Shown here: positions 1 through 8,555 of the stretch, piece by piece | Layout: each line of letters starts with the position of its first letter | Numbering within the stretch: position 1 is the stretch's first letter | Origin: an uncultured Roseovarius sp. | GTDB lineage: Bacteria > Pseudomonadota > Alphaproteobacteria > Rhodobacterales > Rhodobacteraceae | Assembly (NCBI RefSeq): GCF_947489715.1 | Contig: NZ_CANLER010000001.1 | Span: 434,001-498,000, forward strand | Reading direction: 5' to 3' | Length of the DNA: 64,000 nt | Translations under genes and position numbers: made by a program | The notes under the pieces: generated by a model | The model's database searches: none | What the model was told of the DNA's origin: nothing | What the model saw: the letters and a program-made list of their open reading frames with translations, nothing else

Positions 1-368
1 GCCAGATCATAGATCATCTGGGCATAATCGCGTACCGCAAAGGCACTGATCGCCGCGCCGGCCAGCCGTGTGAGATATGCCGGGCCGCCCAGCTCCTTGA
101 GCCCTTCATCCTCTTCCAGAAATGCCTTCAGAGTGACCGGCGATGCAAGGTTATTCTTGGCGATACGGGCAGAAGCCACGTCAAAAATACGGGCATGAAC
201 GGGATCGTAGAAATGCTGTGAGCTGATGATGGATGCGATGCGATCATAGACATCGTTATTGGTCAGGATCGCGCCCAGCAGCTGCTGCTCTGCCTCGATC
301 GAATGCGGCATCGTCTCCGCGTTCTGAATCTCTGCGCCCGTCGCATTGAATGTTGCGATTTCGTTCAT
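1..368 (-). CDS. dnaB: Replicative DNA helicase DnaB, N-terminal part (cut by window edge)
   Basis: This is the first 122 codons of the hexameric helicase that unwinds DNA at the replication fork. The reverse-strand translation begins MNEIATFNATGAEIQ and contains the family's N-terminal-domain signature PHSIEAEQQLLGAIL (about residues 21-35), followed by the SSQHFYDPVHARIFD segment. Both are typical of the DnaB N-terminal domain that contacts primase. The RecA-like ATPase domain lies beyond the window. The start is ATG at 368. The gene is transcribed away from pyrE, and the 207-bp spacer holds DnaA-box-like sequences. The family call is firm. Confidence 0.93.
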   Translation of the reverse strand, partial: MNEIATFNATGAEIQNAETMPHSIEAEQQLLGAILTNNDVYDRIASIISSQHFYDPVHARIFDVASARIAKNNLASPVTLKAFLEEDEGLKELGGPAYLTRLAGAAISAFAVRDYAQMIYDL

Positions 369-434
369 TCTGCCTGTCCCCTTATTGAGGGGTTAATTAA
401 CTGCTCACTCAATATTCCGCTACGTGGAAAGACC

Positions 435-566
435 TGTGGAAGACCCGGCCTGAGCATTGTGGATATTGTTGTGGATAACACGAAAACTACCCTATATCGA
501 GTTCAATCCAGCAGGTGACGCCATATATTGAGCTCCCAATGCGATTCTGTGGATAATTAGTCCACA
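435..566. promoter_or_regulatory. Cluster of DnaA-box-like sites upstream of dnaB
   Basis: Two perfect 9-mers TGTGGATAA (reverse complement of the classical DnaA box TTATCCACA) occur at 470-478 and 548-556. A near match TGTGGATAT is at 458-466, and weaker matches are at 435-443 and, inverted, at 558-566. The sites are interleaved with AT-rich sequence between pyrE and dnaB, just upstream of the dnaB start. They could let DnaA regulate dnaB or could be part of a replication-related locus; the sequence alone cannot decide. Confidence 0.55.
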
Positions 567-575
567 TTTTGTCCC

Positions 576-1253
576 CTACTTTTTATGCGCTTCCTGCCAC
601 TTGCGCGGATCGTTCAGGAAAGCCTCGACTCCATCGAGGGTCGCGCTGGTGAAGCTGCCCTGTGCACGGGCTTCGGCCAGAACATCCCACCAGGTGCAGA
701 GATGATGCAGTGCCACGCCGTGATCGCCCAGGGTCTTTTCGGTCTCCGGGAAGATGCCGTAGTAGAAGATCACCGCCGTGTGGCCGCAGGAGGCACCAGT
801 TTCGCGAATGGCATCGACAAAGCTGAGCTTGGATCCACCATCGGTCGTCAGATCCTCGACCAGAAGTACACGCTCGCCTTCGGCCATCGCGCCTTCGATG
901 CGGGCGTTGCGGCCATAGCCCTTGGGCTTTTTGCGCACATAGGTCATCGGCAGGGCCATGCGCTCGGCCACCAGTGCCGCAAAGGGGATGCCCGCGGTTT
1001 CGCCGCCCGCGATATTGTCAAACGCCTCAAACCCCGCATTGCGCATCACTGTGACGGTCAGGAAATCCATCAAGGTGCTGCGGATGCGCGGAAAGCTGAT
1101 CAGTTTGCGACAGTCGATATAGGTCGGGCTGGGCAATCCCGAGGCCAGCGTGAACGGTTCCTCCGCGTTGAAATGCACGGCCTCGATTTCCAACAGCATT
1201 CGCGCGGTCAGGCGGGCAATTTCAGAGGCATCGGGATAGCTGGACGGGATCAT
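576..1253 (-). CDS. pyrE: Orotate phosphoribosyltransferase
   Basis: PyrE joins orotate to PRPP to make orotidine 5'-phosphate, the fifth step of de novo pyrimidine synthesis in the cytosol. The 225-residue protein has the PRPP-binding motif [14 protein letters not shown] (about residues 129-142) and the family segment [18 protein letters not shown] near residue 34-51. Length matches the longer alphaproteobacterial PyrE form. The gene lies 22 bp downstream of pyrC on the same strand, so the two are very likely co-transcribed. The start ATG at 1253 gives an N-terminus like that of the family. Confidence 0.95.
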   Translation of the reverse strand: MIPSSYPDASEIARLTARMLLEIEAVHFNAEEPFTLASGLPSPTYIDCRKLISFPRIRSTLMDFLTVTVMRNAGFEAFDNIAGGETAGIPFAALVAERMALPMTYVRKKPKGYGRNARIEGAMAEGERVLLVEDLTTDGGSKLSFVDAIRETGASCGHTAVIFYYGIFPETEKTLGDHGVALHHLCTWWDVLAEARAQGSFTSATLDGVEAFLNDPRKWQEAHKK

Positions 1254-1275
1254 GTTGCGGAAACTCCTGTTCGGA

Positions 1276-2313
1276 CTAGGCGGTCACGGACCATGTAAGC
1301 GGAAAGCCGGGATCAAAGACGGTGACAGGTCCGTCTTCGGTGTCAATCTTTTCGGGGTAGGTGACAGTATCGCCTCTGCTGAGCGTTATCGTGCCGTCAT
1401 TCACGGGCAGGCCATAGAAGGCCGGGCCGTTGAGCGAGGTAAAGGCCTCGAGCCGGTCGAGCGCGCCTTCTTCCTCGAACACATGGGCGAGGATCGACAG
1501 GGTGTTGGTGGCCGTGAAGCACCCCGCGCAGCCACAGGCGTTTTCCTTGAGCGCATCGGTGTGCGGCGCGCTGTCGGTGCCCAGAAAGAACCGGGGATCA
1601 CCCGAAGTTGCTGCCGCCCGCAGGGCAAGGCGGTGATCCTCGCGCTTGGCGACGGGCAGGCAGTAGTAATGCGGCTTGATCCCACCGACCAGAATATGAT
1701 TGCGGTTGATGATCAGGTGATGGGTTGTGATCGTCGCGCCAAGGTTTTCCTGGCTCAGGGCATAATCCACACCGTCGCGGGTTGTGATGTGTTCCATCAC
1801 GGTACGCAGGCCGGGTGTGGCACGGCGAATGGGATCCAGCACGCGGTCGATGAACACCGCCTCGCGGTCGAAAATGTCGATGGCAGGGTCTGTTACCTCG
1901 CCGTGCAGGCAAAGCGGCAGTCCGATTTGTGCCATGCGTTCCAGCACGCCGCGCACCTTGTCGAAATTCGCAACCCCGCTGGCCGAGTTCGTGGTGGCCC
2001 CGGCGGGGTAGAGTTTCACCGCCGAGACGAGCCCACTGGCATGGGCGGCGGCCACATCGTCGGGATCGGTGTCTTCGGTCAGGTAAAGTGTCATCAGCGG
2101 GGTGAAATCTGCGCCATCTGGCAACACCGCAAGAATGCGGTCCCGATAGGCAGCGGCCTGTGCCCCGGTGACGACGGGTGGCACCAGATTGGGCATGATG
2201 ATCGCGCGGGCGAAATGGCGTGTGGTTTCGGGCAGCACGGCTTGCAGCATTGCGCCATCACGCAGATGCAGGTGCCAATCGTCCGGGCGGCGGAGTGTCA
2301 GGTTCTGGCTCAT
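1276..2313 (-). CDS. pyrC: Dihydroorotase (class II type)
   Basis: PyrC cyclises carbamoyl-aspartate to dihydroorotate, the third pyrimidine step. The 345-residue protein is close in length to E. coli PyrC. It carries the metal-binding DWHLHLRDG motif near residue 12, the [11 protein letters not shown] segment that holds the carbamylated lysine (about 98), and later histidines ([15 protein letters not shown]). The active-site aspartate is in [10 protein letters not shown]. It is the first gene of a pyrC-pyrE pair. Start [14 protein letters not shown] is typical. Confidence 0.95.
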   Translation of the reverse strand: MSQNLTLRRPDDWHLHLRDGAMLQAVLPETTRHFARAIIMPNLVPPVVTGAQAAAYRDRILAVLPDGADFTPLMTLYLTEDTDPDDVAAAHASGLVSAVKLYPAGATTNSASGVANFDKVRGVLERMAQIGLPLCLHGEVTDPAIDIFDREAVFIDRVLDPIRRATPGLRTVMEHITTRDGVDYALSQENLGATITTHHLIINRNHILVGGIKPHYYCLPVAKREDHRLALRAAATSGDPRFFLGTDSAPHTDALKENACGCAGCFTATNTLSILAHVFEEEGALDRLEAFTSLNGPAFYGLPVNDGTITLSRGDTVTYPEKIDTEDGPVTVFDPGFPLTWSVTA

Positions 2314-2385
2314 GCCACGGCATTACACAATCGTGTCGCAGCGCGCCAGACGTGTTCTGTGGGAATTCGGGTCGCTGCGAACTGG

Positions 2386-3327
2386 TTATGTCACGCTGCG
2401 CAGGCCAAGTTTTTGACGTGCACGTGAGAAGGCCTTGCGAAACGGTGGCGCCTCGCGCTTTTCCAGAACCTTTCCTGCCAGAAGCATCACCAGATAGGGG
2501 CGGTTGGCGGTGGACAGGCGTTTGAGCATGTTGAACTGATAGGCGGCGTCATCCCGCCGCGCGCGAAACAGCCAGGCCAGGCGTCGACTGTCCAGTTTGC
2601 CGGCGCTGAGCTGGGCAATGAGGCGCAAAAGAACGTTCATGCGCAGCAGCGATTGCTCCATCTTCAGCCCGATATGGCGCATGCGGAACCGGGTGACATT
2701 GGGTTGGTTGAAGAGCGCCGCATGCATCGCGTCCTCGGTAATCTCGGGGTCATACAGCACGAAAGCCTGCTGTGCCGCCTCGAGCATGTCCGGGGCATAG
2801 CCGTAGCGATCTGTAAAGGATGTGCGACGCATATGACGGAACCGCTGATCCCATTCGGCAACACAGGGATCAAGCGTGGCCTGGGGCTGTAGCACCAGAA
2901 CCTGTGCGCCCGGTGCGGCCACGGAAAACGCTGCCGCCGCATAGCCGCAGGAACCCGCGCCATAAAAGATCACCTGCTCGAAATCCTCGAAAAACCCGTC
3001 ATCCACAAGCCGGTCGATATAGCCGAAAACCCTGGGATCGCGGAACCAGGTTTCACCGTCGCTGACCAGGCAGAGATGCGACCATTTCAACGCCTTGACC
3101 ATCTCCCATCCCATCGGATGGCCCATGTCGGATTGCTCGTAAATCGTTTGATGGGTTTCGAAGGTCACCAGCAGTGTGGGCTTTTCCTCGACGAAAATAG
3201 CGGCGTGCCGATCCCCCAGTCGTTCGGCGTATCCATCTTCGTCCGTGATGTGCGTCAGCTTGTCCAGCCAGCTATGCCAATCCAATCCGTTCAGAGGGGT
3301 TTCATAACTGTCCGTGATGTCTTTCAT
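2386..3327 (-). CDS. Conserved hypothetical protein, alpha/beta-hydrolase-like
   Basis: I do not recognise a proven function for this 313-residue protein. The segment VIFYGAGSCGYAAAAFS (near residues 119-135), followed by LVLQPQATLDP, looks like the nucleophile elbow and next strand of an alpha/beta-hydrolase fold with a divergent A-G-S-C-G elbow. Relatives in Rhodobacteraceae are, to my recollection, often labelled phosphoadenosine phosphosulfate reductase, but the ECGLH-type catalytic motif of that family is absent. The C-terminal third is basic and rich in arginine. It stands alone, divergent from the MoxR gene at 3514. Confidence 0.7.
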   Translation of the reverse strand: MKDITDSYETPLNGLDWHSWLDKLTHITDEDGYAERLGDRHAAIFVEEKPTLLVTFETHQTIYEQSDMGHPMGWEMVKALKWSHLCLVSDGETWFRDPRVFGYIDRLVDDGFFEDFEQVIFYGAGSCGYAAAAFSVAAPGAQVLVLQPQATLDPCVAEWDQRFRHMRRTSFTDRYGYAPDMLEAAQQAFVLYDPEITEDAMHAALFNQPNVTRFRMRHIGLKMEQSLLRMNVLLRLIAQLSAGKLDSRRLAWLFRARRDDAAYQFNMLKRLSTANRPYLVMLLAGKVLEKREAPPFRKAFSRARQKLGLRSVT

Positions 3328-3513
3328 CTTACTCAGCCCTCAACACATACGCCCTGCGTGCCATCCGCGGGTTCAAATATCATGATAGCGCATCATCGGG
3401 ATATTTTCAGTAGAATCCAAGTGGATTCCGAAAGGTCTGGTCCGGCCTGGCACCGCGTGGCCTTGACGGGATAGGGTGCCCCATGCAGTGCTGGCCTCAA
3501 ATGGAGGGTTGCA

Positions 3514-4422
3514 ATGACAGTGCCGGGTTCGATTGATGCGGTTCAGAAGATGCTTGAGGGCGAAGGGTATGTTTGTGGCAGAGCCTTGGGAACGGTGGTT
3601 TTTTTGGCCCTGACGCTGGGGCGCCCCCTGTTTTTGGAAGGTGAGGCCGGCGTCGGCAAGACAGAGATTGCCAAGGCATTGGCAACAGGGTTGGGGCGTC
3701 GATTGATCCGGCTGCAATGCTATGAGGGGCTTGATGCGGCATCCGCGGTCTATGAATGGAATTTCGCCGAACAGATGATTGCGATTCGCACCGCTGAGGC
3801 ATCGGGAGGAGTGGATCGGACGCATCTGAAAGACGAATTGTTCACCGAGGAATTCTTGATCGAGCGGCCGCTCTTGCAGGCGATGCGACCCCAACCCGGT
3901 GGCGCGCCGGTCTTGCTGATCGACGAGCTGGACCGCACGGACGAGCCCTTTGAGGCATTCCTGCTGGAAGCCCTCAGTGATTTTCAGGTCACCATCCCCG
4001 AGTTGGGCACGATCACAGCGCCTGAACCCCCAATCGTCATTGTTACCTCGAACCGTACCCGCGAGGTCCACGACGCGCTGAAGCGCCGGTGTCTGTATCA
4101 TTGGGTGGACTACCCGAATTTCGACCGCGAGATCGAAATTTTGCAATCCCGCGCACCCGAAGCGGCGGAAAGCCTAAGCCGCGAGGTTGTGGCCTTTGTT
4201 CAGGCCCTGCGCACCGAGGATCTGTTCAAGAAACCGGGCGTGGCCGAGACCATCGACTGGGCCAAATGCCTGCTGGCGCTGGACGTGATCTCGCTCAGCC
4301 CCGATGTGATCGCCGATACACTGGGCGCGATCCTAAAATATCAGGACGACATCGCCAAATTGCAGGGATCCGAGGCCAAACGCATACTTGAGGAGGCGCA
4401 GGCGACGCTGGAGCCCACCTGA
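3514..4422 (+). CDS. MoxR-family AAA+ ATPase (CoxD-like)
   Basis: This 302-residue cytosolic ATPase belongs to the MoxR group, which works with VWA-domain proteins to mature or insert metal centres into enzymes. It shows Walker A GEAGVGKTEIAKAL (about 46-59), Walker B VLLIDELDR (about 132-140), and sensor motif IVIVTSNRTREVHDALKRR. The next gene encodes a VWA protein and the following one an XdhC homologue, the arrangement of coxD-coxE-coxF in aerobic CO dehydrogenase loci, where CoxD helps build the CuSMoO2 site. No coxMSL genes occur in the window. A strong ribosome site (GGAGGGTTGCAATG) fixes the start. Confidence 0.88.
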   Translation: MTVPGSIDAVQKMLEGEGYVCGRALGTVVFLALTLGRPLFLEGEAGVGKTEIAKALATGLGRRLIRLQCYEGLDAASAVYEWNFAEQMIAIRTAEASGGVDRTHLKDELFTEEFLIERPLLQAMRPQPGGAPVLLIDELDRTDEPFEAFLLEALSDFQVTIPELGTITAPEPPIVIVTSNRTREVHDALKRRCLYHWVDYPNFDREIEILQSRAPEAAESLSREVVAFVQALRTEDLFKKPGVAETIDWAKCLLALDVISLSPDVIADTLGAILKYQDDIAKLQGSEAKRILEEAQATLEPT

Positions 4423-4470
4423 TGGGTCTTTTTTCCATAGGAAATTCGAAGGTGCGGGTGCCACGGCCTC

Positions 4471-5736
4471 GTGACGGTCGCGATGCCTGAATATGCACCG
4501 CTTGATCTGCCGGAGAATCCTAAGCTTAGCCATAACATCACCCATTTCGCACGGGCGCTGCGACGGGCCGGGCTGCCGATTGGCCCCGGGCGGGTGATCG
4601 AGGCGATCCGTGCGGTCGAGGCGGCGGGGTTTACGGAGCGGTGGGATTTTTTCTGGACGCTGCATGCGTGTTTCGTGAACCGGCCCGAACACCGCGCAGT
4701 TTTTGCACAGGTTTTCCGCCTCTACTGGCGGGATCCGCGGTATCTGGAACATATGATGGCCATGATGCTGCCTGCCATTCACGGCGTACAAGAGGACCGC
4801 ACGGCCCAATCCGCAGAAAAGCGCGCGGCGGAGGCCTTGCTGGACGGGGCCCAGGCGGATTTGCCGGAATTTGCGGACAGTCCCGGTGAAGAAACCCTGA
4901 TCGAGGTCGATGCCAGCGCGACCATGTCCGGTGAGGAACGCCTGCGGACGCTTGATTTTGAACAGATGAGCACGACCGAAATCGCCGAGGCCAAGCGCAT
5001 GCTGGCGCGGCTCAGTTTGCCGGTCAAGCCCCTGGCCTCGCGCCGAGGACAGCCCAGCCACACGGGGGGGCAGGTGGATGCCCGGCGTACGCTGCGACAG
5101 GCCATGCGACGGGGCGGTGAAATGCGCCGTATCGCGTTGAAAAAGCCGCGTCCGCGCTGGCCCAATCTGGTGGTCCTGTGCGACATTTCCGGCTCGATGA
5201 GCCAGTATAGCCGCATGGTGCTGCATTTTCTGCATGCGGTGTCCAATACGCAAGGGCAGGGTTGGGCCAGGGTGCACGCATTTACCTTTGGCACGCGTCT
5301 GACAAACATCACCCGGCATCTGGCGACCCGCGATGTTGATGCGGCGCTGGCGGCAGCGGGCAGTCATGCGCAGGACTGGGAAGGCGGCACGCGCATCGGC
5401 GAATGCCTGCACGCTTTCAACCGCGACTGGTCGCGCCGGGTGATGGGGCAGGGTGCCGTGGTCCTCCTGATCACTGATGGTCTGGATCGCGGCGATGTTG
5501 ATGGGCTGGGCCGGGAAATGGAGCGTCTGCATCTGTCGGCCCGGCGGCTCATTTGGCTTAACCCCTTGTTACGGTGGGAAGGGTTTGCCCCCAAGGCGCG
5601 TGGGGTCGCGGCAATGATGCCGCATGTGGATGCGTTCCGCGCGGGTCATTCGATTGCAACGCTTGAGGAATTGGCGCGGGCAATCTCAGACCCCGGGGAT
5701 GATGGCGAAAAGGCTCGATTGCTCGCGGCGCTTTGA
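4471..5736 (+). CDS. VWA-domain protein, CoxE-like
   Basis: This 421-residue protein has a CoxE-type von Willebrand A domain in its C-terminal half. The MIDAS metal site is DISGSMSQYS (about residues 239-248), with a later acidic segment LLITDGLDRGD. The N-terminal half is helical and begins with NITHFARALRRAGLPIGPGR, a typical CoxE start. It is the expected partner of the MoxR ATPase 48 bp upstream. The frame opens at GTG 4471, with an in-frame ATG at 4483; neither has a clear ribosome site, so the exact start is uncertain. The family assignment is firm but the client enzyme is not visible here. Confidence 0.87.
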   Translation: MTVAMPEYAPLDLPENPKLSHNITHFARALRRAGLPIGPGRVIEAIRAVEAAGFTERWDFFWTLHACFVNRPEHRAVFAQVFRLYWRDPRYLEHMMAMMLPAIHGVQEDRTAQSAEKRAAEALLDGAQADLPEFADSPGEETLIEVDASATMSGEERLRTLDFEQMSTTEIAEAKRMLARLSLPVKPLASRRGQPSHTGGQVDARRTLRQAMRRGGEMRRIALKKPRPRWPNLVVLCDISGSMSQYSRMVLHFLHAVSNTQGQGWARVHAFTFGTRLTNITRHLATRDVDAALAAAGSHAQDWEGGTRIGECLHAFNRDWSRRVMGQGAVVLLITDGLDRGDVDGLGREMERLHLSARRLIWLNPLLRWEGFAPKARGVAAMMPHVDAFRAGHSIATLEELARAISDPGDDGEKARLLAAL

Positions 5737-5856
5737 GGTAGGCGGTGATCCAAAGGAGCGCTACCGCGCAAGATTTTCTCTGCTAAAATCCAGGTGACGC
5801 ATTGATTGCGAGCGTGGATGGGCGCAGGAACAACATGACTGATCTGTGGATGCAAG

Positions 5857-6819
5857 ATGGACCGTTTTGATAACATACCGGAGCAGGCGTTGGATTGGCA
5901 CCGGGCAGGCAAAGGGGCGGCTTTGGCCACGGTTGTTGAGACCTGGGGCAGCGCGCCGCGTCGGGTTGGCAGCCAGCTGGCAATCTCGGGGGAGGGCGAG
6001 ATTGCCGGGTCGGTATCCGGTGGATGTGTAGAAGGCGCGGTTGTGGCCGAGGCGCTGGACGCGATCACGGCGGGTCTGCCGGTGACGCTGGAATACGGGG
6101 TGAGCGACGGTGACGCCTTTGCGGTCGGTCTGGCCTGTGGCGGCACCATTCGTGTGCTGGTGGAGCCTGTGGGCAGCGTGATGCCCGAAGCGGTGCTTGA
6201 AGACCTGGTGCAGGCACGCGCGGCCCGTGAGCCGGTGGTCTACCTGACGGGGCCTGCCGGGCGCCGTCTGGCACGCGAGGGACACGACCAACGGTTCAGG
6301 ATGGACCGGTCAGGTTTTGAAGACGATACCGAGACCTTTGTCGCTATCCATAATCCACCCTTGCGGCTGATCGTTGTGGGGGCCGTGCATATCGCGCAGG
6401 CCCTGGTGCCGATGGCCCGGATTGCAGGCTATGATCCGGTGCTGATCGACCCGCGCGAAAGCTTTGCCTCGCAGGCGCGGTTTCCCGGCGAAACGCTGGT
6501 GCATGAGTGGCCCGATGACGGCGTGCGCGGCTTTGGCCTGGACAGCCGCACGGCGCTCGTTTTGCTGACCCATGACCCCAAGCTGGATGACCCCGCGCTT
6601 GAACAGGCTTTGACGTCAAAAGCCTTTTATATCGGGGCTTTGGGATCAACCCGCACCCATGCCAAACGGATTGAGCGGCTGACTGCGGCGGGCTTTACCG
6701 AGGTGCAGCTGGCACGCATTCACGGACCTATCGGGTTGGACATCGGGGCGTCTGGACCCGCGGAAATTGCCGTGTCCATTCTGGCCGAGATGACCCGGGT
6801 GTTGAGGCAGGGCAAGTGA
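5857..6819 (+). CDS. XdhC/CoxF-family molybdenum cofactor chaperone
   Basis: Members of this family bind molybdenum cofactor, help sulfurate it and load it into xanthine dehydrogenase-type enzymes. The 320-residue protein has the N-terminal XdhC_CoxI domain with GSVSGGCVEGAV (about 50-61) and VGLACGGTIRV (about 90-100). Its C-terminal Rossmann-like XdhC_C domain starts at LRLIVVGAVHIAQAL (about 169) and includes GALGSTRTHAKR. It follows the CoxE-like gene on the same strand, and its TGA overlaps the GTG of the next gene, so translation of the last two genes is probably coupled. The target enzyme is outside the window or elsewhere. Confidence 0.9.
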   Translation: MDRFDNIPEQALDWHRAGKGAALATVVETWGSAPRRVGSQLAISGEGEIAGSVSGGCVEGAVVAEALDAITAGLPVTLEYGVSDGDAFAVGLACGGTIRVLVEPVGSVMPEAVLEDLVQARAAREPVVYLTGPAGRRLAREGHDQRFRMDRSGFEDDTETFVAIHNPPLRLIVVGAVHIAQALVPMARIAGYDPVLIDPRESFASQARFPGETLVHEWPDDGVRGFGLDSRTALVLLTHDPKLDDPALEQALTSKAFYIGALGSTRTHAKRIERLTAAGFTEVQLARIHGPIGLDIGASGPAEIAVSILAEMTRVLRQGK

Positions 6820-7811
6820 AATTTGGACCGGTTTCCGTAGCCGATGCCGGGGGGGCCATTCTGGCCCATTCGGTTCGCTTGCCCGAGGGCCGGTTGCGCA
6901 AGGGCGTCAAGCTTGAACCGTCGCATCTGGCGGCTTTGTCAGAGGCGGGGCATGACGAGATTGTCGTTGCCCGGCTGGACGAGAATGACCTTCATGAAGA
7001 TGACGCGGCGCGTCAACTTGCAGAGGCGCTGGCGACGGGACGAGAGGCGCTGCACCTGACCGAGGCCTTTACCGGCCGGGTCAATCTGATTGCCGCGCAT
7101 CCCGGTGTTGTCCGGCTGAATGCCGAGGCGATCCATGCCGCCAATTCGGTCGATCCCGCGATTACCATCGCGACAGTGGCACCTTTTCACCAGATCCATC
7201 CGGGCGGCATGGTCGCTACGGTTAAGATCATCCCCTATGGCGTTGAAAAGGCTTCGGTAATCCGAGCGTGTGAGGGCCTGCGCGGGGCTATTGATCTGGC
7301 TCGTCCGGTGTTCCAAACGGTCAGTCTGATCGTCAGTGAAATCCCCGGAGGGCCCGGGACGAAGGGTATTGAGGCGATCAGCAAACGGGTGTCGGGGCTG
7401 GGGCTTGAACTGATCGACACACAGACCTGCACCCATGACCGGAAAGGTCTGGCAGAGGCGCTGACCACCGCGCGCGGAGAGGTCATTTTGATCCTGACAG
7501 GGTCGGCCACTTCGGATGCGGCGGATACGGCCCCTGCGGCGCTGCGCCTGGCCGGAGGTAGCCTTGAACGCTTTGGCATGCCTGTGGATCCCGGCAACCT
7601 TCTGTTTCTTGGCGCGTTGGACGAAAGACCCGTGATCGGCCTGCCGGGCAGCGCACGATCACCGGTGCTGCACGGGGCGGATTGGGTGCTGTCGCGCGTG
7701 GTTTGCGGGATCGAGGTCACACGTGCTGACATTGCCAGAATGGGGGTCGGTGGCTTGCTCAAGGAAATCCCGACACGGCCGCAACCGAGAGGTGGGCGCA
7801 GGTCGGTGTAG
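6816..7811 (+). CDS. Molybdopterin-binding protein (MoeA/MogA-type fold)
   Basis: The 331-residue protein has a central MoCF_biosynth-like region with LSVG-type turns: LIVSEIPGGPGTKGIEAISKR resembles the start of the domain, and VILILTGSATSDAADTAP fits its molybdopterin-binding loop. Proteins of this kind sit at the end of many xdhC/cox accessory clusters and are thought to handle Mo-molybdopterin or its cytidine dinucleotide form. The start is a GTG at 6816 inside the stop of xdhC (GTGA overlap). It is the last gene of the four-gene accessory unit. Confidence 0.8.
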   Translation: MKFGPVSVADAGGAILAHSVRLPEGRLRKGVKLEPSHLAALSEAGHDEIVVARLDENDLHEDDAARQLAEALATGREALHLTEAFTGRVNLIAAHPGVVRLNAEAIHAANSVDPAITIATVAPFHQIHPGGMVATVKIIPYGVEKASVIRACEGLRGAIDLARPVFQTVSLIVSEIPGGPGTKGIEAISKRVSGLGLELIDTQTCTHDRKGLAEALTTARGEVILILTGSATSDAADTAPAALRLAGGSLERFGMPVDPGNLLFLGALDERPVIGLPGSARSPVLHGADWVLSRVVCGIEVTRADIARMGVGGLLKEIPTRPQPRGGRRSV

Positions 7812-8225
7812 GCGTGAGGGTTAATGAACCGTAAATGCCGGTACGGTCCCGGCCATTGAAACGGCGAGCGAATCACCCCTAAGGTATTGGTTAACAGGGA
7901 AAAACTGGGGTCGGTATTTTGTCGGTATAACGTCGGTAATGCGTCGGTATTTTTTCCGTAATTTGCAGGGTTAAGAGACCGCGCGGTGATGCCCGGGGCC
8001 GAATTACCAGACAAAAGTGAGATATGCAGGACAGCCTCCCGTCGGCGACAAGATCCGTCTGAACCCTTTTCAGACGTGGCACCCGCTGGCCGGCGCCTTC
8101 GGTGTGATTCCGGGACGGCTGCGGTGCGTTTGATAGGTGTTGGAGGGTGTTTTTGTCCGATGCCCTGGGGCCAGGCCCTCTTTGTCCCTCTCAATCACCA
8201 ACAACCGCCGGAGGCAGGCAACCGG
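7812..8225. other. Convergent intergenic region with 11-bp repeat array
   Basis: This 414-bp stretch separates the 3' ends of two converging genes. It holds the four-unit 11-bp array described separately. An open frame at 7986-8273 on the plus strand overlaps the next gene antisense and has no recognisable protein, so I do not call it. No clear rho-independent terminator was seen for either flanking gene. Confidence 0.6.
7910..7953 (+). repeat. Four tandem 11-bp repeats, consensus GTCGGTATNNN
   Basis: Units start at 7910, 7921, 7932 and 7943, exactly 11 bp apart: GTCGGTATTTT, GTCGGTATAAC, GTCGGTAATGC, GTCGGTATTTT. A degenerate fifth unit may follow at 7954. The first seven bases are invariant in all four units. 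The 11-bp register puts each core on nearly the same face of the helix, as in direct-repeat sites of OmpR/PhoB-type regulators. The array lies between two gene ends, not in a promoter. A closely related array is inside selO at 30267-30310. Confidence 0.85.
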
Positions 8226-8486
8226 TCATTTGGTTCTGTCGTCCAGATCAGCCAACCATTCGCGCAGCGATAGTTCCAGGCCGGTGACGTGGTGGTCGAT
8301 GGCGCTGTCATGAGGCATGTTTTCATTAACCCGTGCCTTCAGGTCGGCATATCGGGCGGCAAGTTCCTCGCTGGTCCGGGCATGGCCTTCGTGCCATTCA
8401 CCGTGCCGCTTTAGCTTTGATTTTGCGTGGAAAATCTTCTGGCTCAGCTTTTCCAGCCGGGCATGGAGCCTATCCAAATCTGCCAT
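8226..8486 (-). CDS. Small helical hypothetical protein
   Basis: An 86-residue protein predicted to be almost entirely helical, with heptad-like spacing in LDRLHARLEKLSQKIFHAKSK. It is highly charged, and I see no signal peptide or membrane segment. The sequence does not match a family I can name with confidence. Intact frame, coding-like composition and a sensible ATG support a real gene. It lies 69 bp downstream of the HtrA-type protease on the same strand and may be co-transcribed with it. Confidence 0.7.
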   Translation of the reverse strand: MADLDRLHARLEKLSQKIFHAKSKLKRHGEWHEGHARTSEELAARYADLKARVNENMPHDSAIDHHVTGLELSLREWLADLDDRTK

Positions 8487-8555
8487 GATGCGTCCTGTTG
8501 CTACGGGGTGTGGGATGATGCGGCGACCACTTGGACCTGGCCGCCGCAGGGGAGA

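Noticed and set aside
2386-3327. Annotation as phosphoadenosine phosphosulfate reductase
   Set aside because: Relatives may carry this label, but the catalytic cysteine motif and PAPS loop of that family are not visible.
6005-6020. Single GTCGGTAT cores in xdhC (about 6009) and in the sensor kinase gene (about 12069)
   Set aside because: Isolated single cores without neighbours in 11-bp register are expected by chance.
7986-8273. 95-codon frame after the 11-bp array
   Set aside because: It overlaps the end of the gene at 8226-8486 antisense, has no good ribosome site and no recognisable protein.
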